From the NCBI RefSeq assembly GCF_003031405.1, contig NZ_CP020469.1, forward strand, positions 2,480,001 to 2,544,000: a DNA stretch of 64,000 nucleotides, given 5' to 3'. The translations under genes and the position numbers were made by a program. The notes under the pieces are model-generated. The model was given only the letters and a program-made list of their open reading frames with translations, did no database searches and was not told the DNA's origin. This document shows positions 27,111 to 38,400 of this stretch, in pieces; within the stretch, counting starts at the first letter, position 1, and the number at the start of each line of letters is the position of its first letter. This DNA is from Halomonas sp. 'Soap Lake #6' (GTDB lineage Bacteria > Pseudomonadota > Gammaproteobacteria > Pseudomonadales > Halomonadaceae).

Positions 27111-28130
27111 ATGAAGCTTTCAACCTTCGCCAAAAACACGTTAACTACTTCCGTCGCCACCGCCCTAGTGGCAAGCCAACTCGCCTACGCCGACAACATT
27201 CGGCTAAGAATGCACACTTTCTATGGAACGGAAGTCGATAAAATCTCAGCTGACCTGCGCGATCGTGTCAGCGAAGCGAGCGACGGCTCCATCCGCATCC
27301 AGTTCTTCCGCGGTGGCGAACTGGTCAATAGCGACCAGTTCGTTGATGCCGTAGCACGTGGCACTATCGATATTGCCCATGGAGTAGGCAGCTACTGGCC
27401 CGGCCGAGTAGGTATTGGCACCATTGAAGCGGGCCTTCCAGGTGCTTGGGTAACGGCAGACGAAGCACGGGATGTGTTTGCTAACCAAGGCCTCGATGAA
27501 TTGATTGCCGAAGCCTATGAAGAGCAGGGAGTCAAGCTGATTGGCCGAGGTTACGGTAGCGACTACGGTCTATTAACGAGCAAGCCGGTCTCCAGCCTTG
27601 AGGACCTGCAGAGCATGCGCATTCGTGCAACAAGCTCAATCGCCACTGTACTGGAAAAATTTAATATTCCTACCGTATTCCTTCCTGGAGAAGAGCTCTA
27701 TGTGGGAATTTCGACAGGGGTTATCGACGGTGCCATATATGGTGGTCCAGTAGAGTATGAGCAGCTCAAGCTAAACGAAGTGGCCAAATACTATACGGAC
27801 ATCCAACTACTCAATCCGGGTTGGATAGAAACCGCCCTGATCAATCCTAGCACCTGGGAAAAAATGTCAGAGGAGCAGCAGGAGATTCTGACCTCCGAGA
27901 TTGCCCAGTATTTAGAAGACATCCACACCTGGCTGGAAGAAGGCAACCAAAGGCTGATTGATGAGGGCGAGCTTTTTGTATTTGCCACCCTGCCCGAAGG
28001 AGATGCCAACCGTCTAGCGGAAGCCTCTTTGCCAATCTGGCAAGAAGAAGCCGCGAAGTCCGAGCGTAACGCTCAGGCCATCGACATCCTGATCAAAAAT
28101 GCAACCGAACAGGGGCGCCTCAGTGAGTAA
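27111..28130 (+). CDS. TRAP transporter substrate-binding protein (DctP family)
   Basis: A 339-aa periplasmic receptor of a tripartite ATP-independent transporter. The signal peptide ends near SQLAYA-DNI (residue 27). The family carboxylate-binding Arg lies in LQSMRIRAT, and VFLPGEELYVGISTGVIDGA is the typical DctP core. It captures an organic acid or related solute for Na+-driven uptake. The stop overlaps the GTG start of the small membrane subunit. The shared operator with gabD suggests a GABA-related or 4-carbon acid substrate, which is inference. Confidence 0.87.
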   Translation: MKLSTFAKNTLTTSVATALVASQLAYADNIRLRMHTFYGTEVDKISADLRDRVSEASDGSIRIQFFRGGELVNSDQFVDAVARGTIDIAHGVGSYWPGRVGIGTIEAGLPGAWVTADEARDVFANQGLDELIAEAYEEQGVKLIGRGYGSDYGLLTSKPVSSLEDLQSMRIRATSSIATVLEKFNIPTVFLPGEELYVGISTGVIDGAIYGGPVEYEQLKLNEVAKYYTDIQLLNPGWIETALINPSTWEKMSEEQQEILTSEIAQYLEDIHTWLEEGNQRLIDEGELFVFATLPEGDANRLAEASLPIWQEEAAKSERNAQAIDILIKNATEQGRLSE

Positions 28131-28668
28131 AGTCACCCGCTATCTAAGGGTGCAGGATGGCCTTTCCGACTGGGTCGGAAGGGCAACCTCCTGGTTGACG
28201 CTGGGCATTATCGGTGTACTGCTCTACGAAGTCGTGGCGCGCTACCTTCTCAACTCCCCCACCGTCTGGGGGCATGAGCTGTCCACCATGCTCTTCGGTG
28301 CCATGAGTATCCTGGCTGGAAGCTACACCCTTCGTCATCAAGGCCATGTTCGTAGCGATGTTATTTACCGTCTGCTACCCAACCGTGCCCAAGCATTCTG
28401 CGACTTAGTGATATTCATCCTCGCGATCGTGGTATTGACGGTGGTTTTCCGCATGGCAATAGACTTTGCGTACCACTCCTGGCGCATCGACGAATTTTCT
28501 AATCGTAGCGTCTGGCGGCCACCACTCTGGCCAATCAAAGCGACCATACCACTGGCAGTGGGGTTTTTAATCCTGCAGTGCCTGGCCGAACTCGTCAGAG
28601 CAGCGTTGAGGTTGACTGGCGTGCACTACGAAGATCCCCGCGTCGACGTGAATGACATTGAGCCTTAA
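28123..28668 (+). CDS. TRAP transporter small membrane subunit (DctQ family)
   Basis: A 181-aa protein with four hydrophobic helices, typical DctQ size. The GTG start at 28123 overlaps the end of dctP by 8 bases and has AGGGG upstream; the longer frame from 28099 is less likely. It links the receptor to the large permease. Family features include YEVVARYLLNSPTVWGHEL and the GSYTLRHQGHVRSDVI stretch. Confidence 0.87.
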   Translation: MSKVTRYLRVQDGLSDWVGRATSWLTLGIIGVLLYEVVARYLLNSPTVWGHELSTMLFGAMSILAGSYTLRHQGHVRSDVIYRLLPNRAQAFCDLVIFILAIVVLTVVFRMAIDFAYHSWRIDEFSNRSVWRPPLWPIKATIPLAVGFLILQCLAELVRAALRLTGVHYEDPRVDVNDIEP

Positions 28669-28736
28669 GCGCTAACGCTTAATCACTCCATCATAATTGA
28701 CGCGCCTTACGAACGCGTCACAACAAGGGCTTTATT

Positions 28737-30056
28737 ATGGCTGAACTTGAGCCCCTGGCGATTACTGCCATCATGTTTCTATCCATGCTGGTTTTGATGG
28801 CTATGGGAGCACCACTGGCTCTGGCACTGATGATTTCTGGTATGGGCAGCGCCTACCTAATGTTCGGACCCGGCGGTCTGGATCTGCTACTGGCATCAGC
28901 CTACAGCGCCATGGACAACTTCCTGCTTGTTTCGCTCCCCATGTTTATTTTCATGGGCCTTGTACTAGAACGCTCGGGTATAACCGACGACCTATTCGGC
29001 ATGATCCACAAACTGATGGGGAGCATACCAGGAGGATTAGGGGTAGGTACGGTACTCATCTGTGCACTTATTGCCGCCATGGCTGGCGTTTCTGGTGCAG
29101 CGACCGTGAGCCTTGGCATCATCGCGCTACCGGCGATGCTCAAGCGCGGCTACCATAAGAGACTGGTTACCGGCACAATCATGGCGGGCGGTGCTCTAGG
29201 TTTTCTTATCCCACCCAGCGTACTGATGATTGTTTATGCGTTTCTGGCTCGAGAGTCAGTCGGCAAACTGTTCGCGGCAGGCCTTGTACCAGGCTTGATG
29301 TTGGCAGCCATCTACATGATCTACATTCTGATCCGCTGCCACCTCAATCCTGAACTTGGCCCCGCCACACGACCAGAAGAGCGTTTTTCCACCAAGGAAA
29401 AACTCGAATCGCTACGCCATATCCTCGCACCAGGACTCTTGGTCGTCACGGTGCTTGGCTGCATTATCGGCGGCGTCACCTCCCCTTCCGAAGCCTCAGC
29501 TGTCGGGGCAGCAGGCGCTCTGCTGATCACGATGGCACGTGGCAAACTTAGCTGGGGGCTACTGCGTTATGTCATGCTCAGCACGACCAAGATAACCGGC
29601 ATGTTGATTTGGATTGCCATCGCCGCAGTCTTCTTCAGCCGCATCTATATGGGCCTGGGCGCAGGCATGTTAATCAGCGATATCATCGATGATTTTTCAC
29701 TTTCGCCCTACACCATCATTATCTTCATGCTGTTTAGCTTTTTCCTGCTGGGTATGTTTCTGGATGACTTTGCCATCCTATTCATCACCATACCGCTTTA
29801 TATTCCTATCGTTCGAGACCTCGGCTTCGACACGACCTGGTTTGCGGTGCTGTTCATCCTCAGCATGCAGTCAGCCTATTTGACGCCCCCCTTCGGATAT
29901 AACCTGTTCTACATGCGCTCGGTGGCTCCCAAGTCCATCACCATAGTAGATATCTACCGCTCTGCTCTACCCTTCGTGGGTCTACAGATCTTCGGCCTGG
30001 CACTGGTCGTCGCCTTTCCGAGTATCGCCCTGTGGCTGCCGAACTTGCTGTTCTAA
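28737..30056 (+). CDS. TRAP transporter large permease (DctM family)
   Basis: A 439-aa inner-membrane permease with about twelve hydrophobic segments. The DctM signature GVSGAATVSLGIIALPAM and the conserved GALGFLIPPSVLMIVYAFLA are visible, and the end reads YLTPPFGYNLFYMRSVAP. It carries out Na+-coupled import with the DctQ subunit. It lies 68 bp after dctQ and closes the operon, with a terminator 37 bp later. Confidence 0.9.
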   Translation: MAELEPLAITAIMFLSMLVLMAMGAPLALALMISGMGSAYLMFGPGGLDLLLASAYSAMDNFLLVSLPMFIFMGLVLERSGITDDLFGMIHKLMGSIPGGLGVGTVLICALIAAMAGVSGAATVSLGIIALPAMLKRGYHKRLVTGTIMAGGALGFLIPPSVLMIVYAFLARESVGKLFAAGLVPGLMLAAIYMIYILIRCHLNPELGPATRPEERFSTKEKLESLRHILAPGLLVVTVLGCIIGGVTSPSEASAVGAAGALLITMARGKLSWGLLRYVMLSTTKITGMLIWIAIAAVFFSRIYMGLGAGMLISDIIDDFSLSPYTIIIFMLFSFFLLGMFLDDFAILFITIPLYIPIVRDLGFDTTWFAVLFILSMQSAYLTPPFGYNLFYMRSVAPKSITIVDIYRSALPFVGLQIFGLALVVAFPSIALWLPNLLF

Positions 30057-30092
30057 CGCCTACCAAGACGAGAGCCCGCTAGGTTGAGCTCA

Positions 30093-30120
30093 ACTTCCCC
30101 CCTCTACGGAGGGGGGGGTT
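30093..30120 (+). terminator. Terminator of the TRAP operon
   Basis: Stem of C-run/G-run (CCCCCCTC / GAGGGGGG) with loop TACG, followed by GTTACTTT. Confidence 0.75.
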
Positions 30121-30143
30121 ACTTTCCCCAATGCAAACTCAGC

Positions 30144-31355
30144 TCAAGGCGCAATCACTACCCCACCTAGCGCCACCACAATAACCACCAACCACGCCGG
30201 CAACTTCCAAACCGTGAGCAGCAAGAACCCCGTTAGCGCCAAAGCGAACTCGTAAGTCCCAATAATCGCGCTGGTCCACACAGGCTGATACAACGCCGCA
30301 CCTAGAATACCCACCACTGCTGCATTAGCGCCACGCATCAACGCCTGGGCACTCTGCCACTGGCGAAATTGATTCCAGAACGGCAGCACGCCAACCAGCA
30401 GCAAAAAGCCAGGAATAAAGATTGCCAACAACGCTAACAACGCACCAGCAATGCCATTAATACCAGGTAGCAGCGCCCCCAAGTAAGCCGCAAAGGTAAA
30501 CAGTGGCCCTGGCACCGCCTGAGCAGCCCCATAGCCTGCCAAGAATTCATCTGCAGTAATCCAGCCTGACTGCACCACCTCTGCTTCCAGCAGTGGCAGT
30601 ACAACGTGTCCGCCACCAAACACCAGCGCACCAGAACGGTAAAATGCATCGGTAATCGCTAACCACAAAGCGCCGCCCGCCAGTAGCGGCAACAATAATA
30701 GCAGCGCGGCAAATAGCCCTAGCGCCACCGTACCCGCTTGACGGGATACCGGAAAATGCAGCGACTCGCTTGCTGTTATAGCCACAGCACTACGGCACAA
30801 CAACAGCCCCGCAACGCCACCCAGCACAATCGCACTGACCTGCCCTAGCGGCCCACTGACCACTACCACAGCAACTACCGCAGCCAACGCAATCCCCGTA
30901 CGGGTTTTATCCGGGCACAGATTACGCGCCATACCCCACACCGCATGGGCCACAATGGCCACCGCCACCACTTTTAAGCCATGAATAATGCCGCTCGCAA
31001 TGGGGCCATCCAGCACCGCAGCGCCGAAGGCAAATAGCACTAACACAATGGCAGAAGGCAGCGTAAACGCCAGCCACGCCATAGCCGCCCCCCAAGGGCC
31101 AGCACGCATTAACCCCAACGCAAAGCCCACTTGACTGCTGGCTGGCCCCGGCAAAAACTGGCACAGCGCTACCAAATCAGCATAAGCCTGCTCGGTCAGC
31201 CACTTGCGGCGTTCCACAAATTCTGTGCGAAAATAACCAAGATGCGCCACTGGGCCACCAAACGAGGTTAACCCCAGGAAAAGAAAAGCATAAAACACCT
31301 CTTTAATGCGTGAGGCTGGCGCAGATGCTCTAGACGATGGAGGTATTTCCGGCAT
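30144..31355 (-). CDS. chrA: Chromate transporter (ChrA/CHR family, long form)
   Basis: About 403 aa, a two-domain CHR-family membrane transporter that in characterised members exports chromate. The N-half has SFGGPVAHLGYFRTEFVERRKW (a run containing FGGP) and FLPGPASSQ; the C-half repeats this as FGGGHVVLPLLEAEVV and AVPGPLFTFAAYLG, the duplicated domains of the long form. ATG 31355 has AAGGA upstream and the frame before it is not conserved. No chrB-type regulator lies nearby. A different anion cannot be excluded. Confidence 0.87.
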   Translation of the reverse strand: MPEIPPSSRASAPASRIKEVFYAFLFLGLTSFGGPVAHLGYFRTEFVERRKWLTEQAYADLVALCQFLPGPASSQVGFALGLMRAGPWGAAMAWLAFTLPSAIVLVLFAFGAAVLDGPIASGIIHGLKVVAVAIVAHAVWGMARNLCPDKTRTGIALAAVVAVVVVSGPLGQVSAIVLGGVAGLLLCRSAVAITASESLHFPVSRQAGTVALGLFAALLLLLPLLAGGALWLAITDAFYRSGALVFGGGHVVLPLLEAEVVQSGWITADEFLAGYGAAQAVPGPLFTFAAYLGALLPGINGIAGALLALLAIFIPGFLLLVGVLPFWNQFRQWQSAQALMRGANAAVVGILGAALYQPVWTSAIIGTYEFALALTGFLLLTVWKLPAWLVVIVVALGGVVIAP

Positions 31356-31470
31356 AGCAGTGGTTCCTTGCCATTTGCTAAAAAATACCACCATACACGA
31401 TTCTGTTGACACGCCAATGACAGCTCACCAAGATCAATAGCGATTTACATCGCTATACAAGGAGATCTAG

Positions 31471-31827
31471 ATGGCAACCCATTCTGAAGCGTTTTTACGT
31501 CTTGCCGAAGCGGCAAAACAGCGAACAACCCAAGTCTCTCCCAGCGATGCCAAGGCACGTATCGCAGCAGGACATGTCGTGCTAGATGTTCGTGACAAAG
31601 AGGAGTTTGAACAGGGGCATATTGATAATGCCGTCAATATCAGCCGTGGCACCCTGGAAATGCGCATCCACGAAGCCGTGCCAAACAAAGACACACCTAT
31701 TGTTTGCCACTGTGCCGGAGGGAATAGAGGCGCCTTAGCTGCCGATACGCTGCAGCAACTCGGCTACACCCAGGTGGTCAATATTGAAGGCGGCTTAAAA
31801 GCATTTAAGGATGCGGAGACGCCTTAA
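31471..31827 (+). CDS. Rhodanese-domain sulfurtransferase
   Basis: A 118-aa single-domain rhodanese. VVLDVRDKEEFEQGHIDNA is the conserved substrate loop and CHCAGGNRGA contains the active-site cysteine near residue 77, so it should carry a persulfide. It is divergent from chrA with only about 115 bp between them. AAGGAG precedes ATG 31471. Its stop lies just before the 204-bp repeat array. Confidence 0.88.
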   Translation: MATHSEAFLRLAEAAKQRTTQVSPSDAKARIAAGHVVLDVRDKEEFEQGHIDNAVNISRGTLEMRIHEAVPNKDTPIVCHCAGGNRGALAADTLQQLGYTQVVNIEGGLKAFKDAETP

Positions 31828-31849
31828 GCCGCCACTTACACCACCTATT

Positions 31850-33669
31850 TCACCGTACGCGCCACAAAACCTGATCAACGCTTATTTCGTAGCGCGGCGT
31901 AACGCATCTCGCGAGGCACGAGCGAATGCGGCACCCGCGACGAACGAAGCCACCCCGCTACGCCGCGCCGCCATTGAACCAACCACCTTCCACCTTGAAC
32001 GATACTACGTGCCTTAATCCGCTACAGCGCCAGTGCATGGCAATCCCGCGGGTGCGCTCCGCTTACGCCGCGCTACAAAATCCAATCAACGCTTATTTCG
32101 TAGCGCGGCGTAACGCATCTCGCGAGGTACGAGCGAATGCGGCACCCGCGATGAACGAAGCCACCCCGCTACACCGCGCCGCCATTGAACCAACCACCTT
32201 AAACGATGCTACGCGCTTTAACCCGTTACAGCGCCGGTGCATGGCAATCCCGCGGGTGCGCTCCGCTTACACCGCGCTACAAAACCCAATCAACGCTAAT
32301 TTCGTAGCGCGGCGTAACGCATCTCGCGAGGCACGAGCGAATGCGGCACCCGCGACGAACGAAGCCACCCCGCTACGCCGCGCCGCCATTGCACCAACCA
32401 CATCTAACGGTGCTACGTGCCTTTACCCGTTACAGCGCCGGTGCATGGCAATCCCGCGGGTGCGCTCCGCTTACGCCGCGCTACAAAATCCAATCAACGC
32501 TTATTTCGTAGCGCGGCGTAACGCATCTCGCGAGGCACGAGCGAATGCGGCACCCGCGACGAACGAAGCCACCCCGCTACGCCGCGCCGCCATTGAACCA
32601 ACCACATCTAACGGTGCTACGTGCCTTTACCCGTTACAGCGCCGGTGCATGGCAATCCCGCGGGTGCGCTCCGCTTACTCCGCGCTACAAAATCCAATCA
32701 ACGCTTATTTCGTAGCGCGGCGTAACGCATCTCGCGAGGTACGAGCGAATGCGGCACCCGCGACGAACGAAGCCACCCCGCTACACAGCGCCACCATTGC
32801 ACCAACCACATCTAACGGTGCTACGTGCCTTTACCCGTTACAGCGCCGGTGCATGGCAATCCCGCGGGTGCGCTCCGCTTACGCCGCGCTACAAAATCCA
32901 ATCAACGCTAATTTCGTAGCGCGGCGTAATGCATCTCGCGAGGCACGAGCGAATGCGGCACCCGCGACGAACGAAGCCACCTCGCTACGCCGCGCCGCCA
33001 TTGAACCAACCACATCTAACAGTGCTACGTGCCTTTACCCGTTACAGCGCCAGTGCATGGCAATCCCGCGGGTGCGCTCCGCTTACACCGCGCTACAAAA
33101 TCCAATCAACGCTTATCTCGTAGCACGGCGTAGCGCATCTCGCGAGGCACGAGCGAATGCGGCACCCGCGACGAACGAAGCCGCCCAGCTACGCCGCGCC
33201 GCCATTGAACCAACCACATCTAACGGTGCTACGTGCCTTTACCCGTTACAGCGCCGGTGCATGGCAATCCCGCGGGTGCGCTCCGCTTACACCGCGCTAC
33301 AAAACCCAATCAACGCTTATTTCGTAGCGCGGCGTAACGAATCTCGTGAGGTACGAGCGAATGCGGCACCCGCGACGAACGAAGCCGCCCAGCTACGCAG
33401 TGCCACCATTGAACCAACCACCTTGAACGATGCTACGCGCTTTAATCCGTCACAGCGCCGGTGCATGGCAATCCCGCGGGTGCGCTCCGCTTACACCGCG
33501 CTACAAAATCCAATCAACGCTTATTTCGTAGCACGGCGTAACGCATCTCGCGAGGCACAAGCGAATGAGGCACCCGAGATGAACGAAGCCACCCAGCTAC
33601 GCAGCGCCGCCATTGCACCAACCACATCTAACGGTGCTACGCGCTTTAATCCGTCACAGCGCCGGTGCT
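31850..33669. repeat. Tandem array of a 204-bp unit (about nine copies)
   Basis: The core CAATCCCGCGGGTGCG starts at 32041, 32245, 32449, 32653, 32857, 33061, 33265 and 33469, exactly 204 bp apart each time. A ninth, diverged unit precedes them from about 31850. Each unit holds a 14-bp inverted repeat, TTACGCCGCGCTAC / GTAGCGCGGCGTAA (32063-32076 and 32100-32113), inside an outer CGCGGGTGC / GCACCCGCG pair (32047 and 32142), with a second hairpin between (CGCAT / ATGCG). This gives a three-way junction of about 104 nt. A 584-codon + strand frame (31926-33680) runs through because 204 is divisible by three; it has no ribosome site and the copies differ mostly at amino-acid-changing positions, so it is not annotated as a gene. 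Confidence 0.92.
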
Positions 33670-35322
33670 GGCGGAGCTAACAAGTCGTGCATATTTGGCC
33701 AATACACCTTTGCGGTAGCGTGGTTCTGGCTGTTGCCAGGCTGCTCGGCGGCGCATCATCTCTTCATCGCTGATATCCACATCAATGGTGTCGGCCTCCG
33801 CATCAATGGTGATCGCATCGCCATCCTGTACCAGCGCCAGCGGGCCGCCATCAAAAGCCTCTGGTGACACATGCCCCACCACAAAGCCATGGCTGCCGCC
33901 GGAGAAGCGACCATCGGTAATCAACGCCACATCGTTACCCAGGCCACGCCCCATAATGGCAGAGGTGGGTGTGAGCATTTCGCGCATACCGGGCCCGCCT
34001 TTAGGGCCTTCGTAGCGAATTACCACCACATCACCCGCCACTACCGTGCCATCGTTAATGCGTGCTTGCGCCTCTTCTTCAGAGCCAAACACCCGCGCAG
34101 AGCCACTAAAGCGAGTGCCCTCCTTGCCGGTAATTTTCGCCACCGCACCTTCGGGTGCCAAATTTCCAAATAAGATACGCAGATGGCTTTCAGCTTTAAG
34201 CGGATTACCAAGCGGCGCAATAATCTGCTGATCGATGGGGTAAGGCTCCACATCGGCCAGATTCTCTGCCAATGTTTTACCCGTCACCGTTAGGCAACCA
34301 CCATTTAGCAATCCAGCGTCTAATAGGATTTTCATCAGCGGCTGAATTCCGCCAATCGCCACCAGCTCACTCATCATATAGTGGCCACTGGGGCGCAGAT
34401 CAGCGAGCACCGGCACACGCTTGCCAATTTCAGTGAAGTCGGCAAGGGTCAGTTCGACACCAATGGTGCGCGCCATGCCAATCAAATGCAGTACCGCGTT
34501 CGTAGAGCCACCCAGCGCAATTACCACCGTAATCGCGTTTTCAAATGCCTCGCGGGTCATGATATCGGAAGGCTTGATATCCTGAGCCAGCAATTCCAGC
34601 ACTGCCTCTCCTGCAGCTTTACAGTCGTCACGCTTCTCTTGAGAAATAGCGTTCTGCGCCGAGCTACCCGGCAGGCTCATGCCCAATGCTTCAATAGCAG
34701 ACGCCATGGTATTAGCAGTGTACATACCGCCGCAGGAGCCTGGACCTGGAATCGCGGTTTCCTCGATATTTTTGAGTTCGATCAGATCGATATCACCACG
34801 GGAGTGGGCACCCATCGCCTCGAATACAGAGACGATATCGGTGTGCCCCTTACCCGGCATAATAGTGCCGCCGTATACGAATACACCAGGACGGTTCAGC
34901 CGCGCCAAGCCCATCACACAGCCGGGCATATTTTTGTCGCAGCCACCGATAGCCACCAGCCCATCAAAGCCTTCACAGCCCGCCACGGTTTCGATGGAAT
35001 CAGCGATCACTTCCCGCGATACCAGCGAATACTTCATACCCTCGGTGCCGTTAGCAATACCATCAGAAATAGTGATGGTATTAAAGATTACCCCTTTGCC
35101 ACCCGCCACATCAGCACCATCGCGGGCGAATTCCGCCAACTCACCAATATGGCTATTGCACGGTGTCACCATACTCCAGGTAGAAGCAATACCCACCTGA
35201 GGCTTGGTAAAATCATCATCGTTAAACCCCACTGCCCGCAGCATAGCGCGGCTAGCCGCCTTGCCAGGGCCATCCACCACCTGGGAAGAGTGGCGGCGAA
35301 TGTTATTGGTCGGCTCGGTCAT
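33646..35322 (-). CDS. ilvD: Dihydroxy-acid dehydratase
   Basis: A 558-aa iron-sulfur enzyme of isoleucine/valine synthesis that dehydrates 2,3-dihydroxy acids to 2-keto acids. Cluster cysteines are seen in [21 protein letters not shown] and [14 protein letters not shown]; the C-terminal [20 protein letters not shown] is typical. An AGGAAT site precedes ATG 35322. The last ~25 bp of the gene, including the stop codon, are shared with the repeat unit, so the array abuts and overlaps the gene end. Length is slightly short of some family members. Confidence 0.93.
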   Translation of the reverse strand: MTEPTNNIRRHSSQVVDGPGKAASRAMLRAVGFNDDDFTKPQVGIASTWSMVTPCNSHIGELAEFARDGADVAGGKGVIFNTITISDGIANGTEGMKYSLVSREVIADSIETVAGCEGFDGLVAIGGCDKNMPGCVMGLARLNRPGVFVYGGTIMPGKGHTDIVSVFEAMGAHSRGDIDLIELKNIEETAIPGPGSCGGMYTANTMASAIEALGMSLPGSSAQNAISQEKRDDCKAAGEAVLELLAQDIKPSDIMTREAFENAITVVIALGGSTNAVLHLIGMARTIGVELTLADFTEIGKRVPVLADLRPSGHYMMSELVAIGGIQPLMKILLDAGLLNGGCLTVTGKTLAENLADVEPYPIDQQIIAPLGNPLKAESHLRILFGNLAPEGAVAKITGKEGTRFSGSARVFGSEEEAQARINDGTVVAGDVVVIRYEGPKGGPGMREMLTPTSAIMGRGLGNDVALITDGRFSGGSHGFVVGHVSPEAFDGGPLALVQDGDAITIDAEADTIDVDISDEEMMRRRAAWQQPEPRYRKGVLAKYARLVSSASTGAVTD

Positions 35323-35474
35323 GGGGAATTCCTCTTCGTTTGACTCACATCACTTAACTCACGGTATCCGCATAGCTTGGCGATATAACACGCATCCCGC
35401 AAGACACTTAACTTATGGCACCATAGCGCTACGCGCTATTCCCAATGCCTAATGCCGCGAAGGAACACCACCGC

Positions 35475-38400
35475 ATGTCTGCCAATTCACAGTGCTCACC
35501 AGAGTCATTCTCACCAACGTCATTCTCATCAACGCCGCTCACTCCCGGCTTTATGGTGGTACACGGCAATCGCCTGGAAGATTTGCGTGGGCTGGCGGTG
35601 GAGTGGATGCGCCTGCACCCACTGGGGCCGCTGGAAAACGAAACCATTCTGGTGCAGAGCAACGGTATTGGGCAGTGGTTGAAGCTGGCACTAGCGGAAG
35701 ATCCGCAAAACGGTGGCGCGGGCATTGCTGCAGCATTGGACGTTATGCTGCCGGCACGATTGCTATGGCAGGCCTACCGCACGGTGCTAACGTACGTTGA
35801 CCAGGACGGCGACGCCGTGCCTGAAACCTCGCCGTTCGATAAGTCACGTTTGGTGTGGCGACTACTACGCCTGCTGCCCACCCTGGCCGGGCAAGAAGTG
35901 TTCGCACCGCTAGCGCAGTTTTTGGAAGTCGATCGTGACCAGCGTAAGCACTACCAACTGGCCGAGCGGCTCGCCGATCTATTCGACCAGTACCAGGTCT
36001 ACCGCGCCGATTGGCTGGACGCCTGGGCCAACGGCGACGACGTACTGATCACCGCCCGAGGCGACGCCCGCCCGCTAGAAGAGCAGCAACGCTGGCAGCC
36101 CGCGCTATGGCGTATTCTGCGCGATGATGTGGCCACCACCCAGGGCGAAGCAGGACTCAACAGCAGCCGCGCCCAGGTACACCGGCGCTTTTTAAAAGCT
36201 ACCGAACAGCTGGAAGGCCAAGCCTGCCCACCGGGCCTACCCCGACGGCTGATTATTTTCGGTATCTCATCACTGCCCCAACAAACCTTGGAAGCTCTGG
36301 CTGCGCTCTCCCGCTGCTGCCAAATCGTGCTTTGTGTACACAATCCCTGTCAGTTCTACTGGGCGGATATCATCGAACACAAAGACCTGCTGCGCGCCAA
36401 TCGCTACCGCCAGCAGCGCAAAACCGGCATGCCCGAAGCGTTGGATGTACTCGGCACCGGTGATGCTGACGATGCCCTGCATCTGCACGCCCAGCCACTG
36501 CTCGCCGCTTGGGGCAAACAAGGCCGCGACTACCTACGCCTGTTGGATGAGCATGACGACTCGGGCAACTACCAAACCCTGTTTGAGCAGCAAGCACTGC
36601 GCATTGATATGTTCGAACCGTTTAACGGCCCTGAACGCAACTGCCTGCTTAGTCAGCTACAAGACGATATTCGCGAGCTGCGCCCAGTAGCGGAAACCCA
36701 AAACCACTGGCCTGCGCCCAACCCAGCAGATGACTCCATCGTGTTTCATATCGCCCATGGCCCCCAGCGGGAAGTCGAAATCCTCCACGACCAGTTACTG
36801 GCCGCTTTCAGTGCCGACCCCAAGCTGCGTCCGCGGGATATTATTGTCATGGTGCCGGATATTGACCGCTACGCGCCGCACATTGAAGCAGTCTTTGGCC
36901 AGTTACAAAACGACGACCCGCGCCATATTCCCTATACGCTTTCCGACCAAGCCAGCCGCCACCGCCTGCCGCTGATGATCGCCCTGGAAAAGCTACTACG
37001 CTTGCCAGAACTGCGCCTTACGGTCAGTGACCTGTTAGACCTGCTCGATGTACCCGCCCTGCGCCAACGCTTTGGGCTGGAAGAACGCGACCTGCCAGTA
37101 CTGGAACGCTGGATGGAAGGTGCAGGCATCCGTTGGGGACTGAACGCCAAACAGCGCCAAACTCTGGAACTACCCGGCGGGCTAAGCCAAAACACCTGGG
37201 CCTTTGGCCTGCGCCGCCTGCTGCTTGGCTACACCGTGGGTGAAGGCCACCCATGGCAAGGTATCGAGCCGTTTGATGATATCGGCGGGCTGGAAGCAGG
37301 CCTTGCAGGGCCACTGGCTACTCTGTTGGAAAAGCTCGAAACCACCTGGGAGACCTTCTGCCAACCCACCGATGCCACCAGTTGGGTAGCGCGGCTGCGC
37401 ACGCTGCTGGAAACCTTCTTTCTTACTGAAGATGCCCAAGAAAGCATAATGCTCACCAAGCTGGAAAACGGCCTGCAGCAGATGCTGGAGAGCAGCGAGG
37501 AAGCCCAATTATCCGAGCCACTGCCGCTCTCCATGGTGCGCGAGCACTGGCTGGCACAGGTTGATGAACACAGCCTTTCCCAGCGTTTTTTAGCAGGCGC
37601 CGTTAACTTCGCCACGCTAATGCCCATGCGCGCTATTCCGTTTAAGCGCGTATGTTTGCTGGGCATGAATGATGGCGAGTACCCCCGCTCCCAGCCACCG
37701 CTGGATTTTGATTTGATGGGCAGCGACTACCGCCCCGGCGACCGCTCCCGCCGGGAGGATGACCGCTACCTGTTTCTGGAAGCGCTACTCTCCGCTCGTG
37801 ACCAGCTCTACGTTAGCTGGGTGGGCAGAAGCCAAATCGACAACACACCGCTACCGCCTTCGGTACTGGTCGGCCAACTGCGCGACCACCTGGAAGCAGG
37901 CTGGCAGCTAGAGGGTGGCGCGCCACTGCTCGAAGCACTGACTACCGAGCACCCGCTGCAGCCGTTTAGCCGCGTTTATTTTTCCAACGCTACTTTTTCC
38001 AACAGCACTGTTTCCAACAACACTGTTTCCAACGACACTTTTGCCAACGCTACCTCTGCCAGCAAGCCCCAGAACCGATTGTTCACTTACGCACATGAAT
38101 GGCGTGAGGTACACGCCCCACGCGCCACACCGCCAGGCCGGGCCACCCTGCCCCCATCGGAAAACACCCCGACCAGCCTGACGCTAGGCCAACTGGGCAG
38201 CTTTCTACGCGAACCGGCACGTGCCTTCTTTAACACCCGACTAGGGGTCTATTTTGAACAGGAAGCGATTGCCGAGCTGGATTCAGAGCCCTTCGCCCTG
38301 GACGGCCTGCAAAACTGGCAGCTACAAGACCAACTGATCGCAGCTCAACGCCATGCAGTCGATAACAACGAACCGCGCATTGAAGCGCTATACAAAGCCC

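Noticed and set aside
31850..33669. CRISPR array
   Set aside because: The 204-bp units are repeated along their whole length, with no short repeat/unique spacer alternation and no cas genes.
31926..33680. 584-aa repeat protein frame inside the 204-bp array
   Set aside because: No ribosome site, mostly amino-acid-changing differences between copies, and the frame is open only because the unit is a multiple of three.
34381..35343. 320-aa + strand frame opposite ilvD
   Set aside because: It is the antisense shadow of the strongly conserved ilvD gene.
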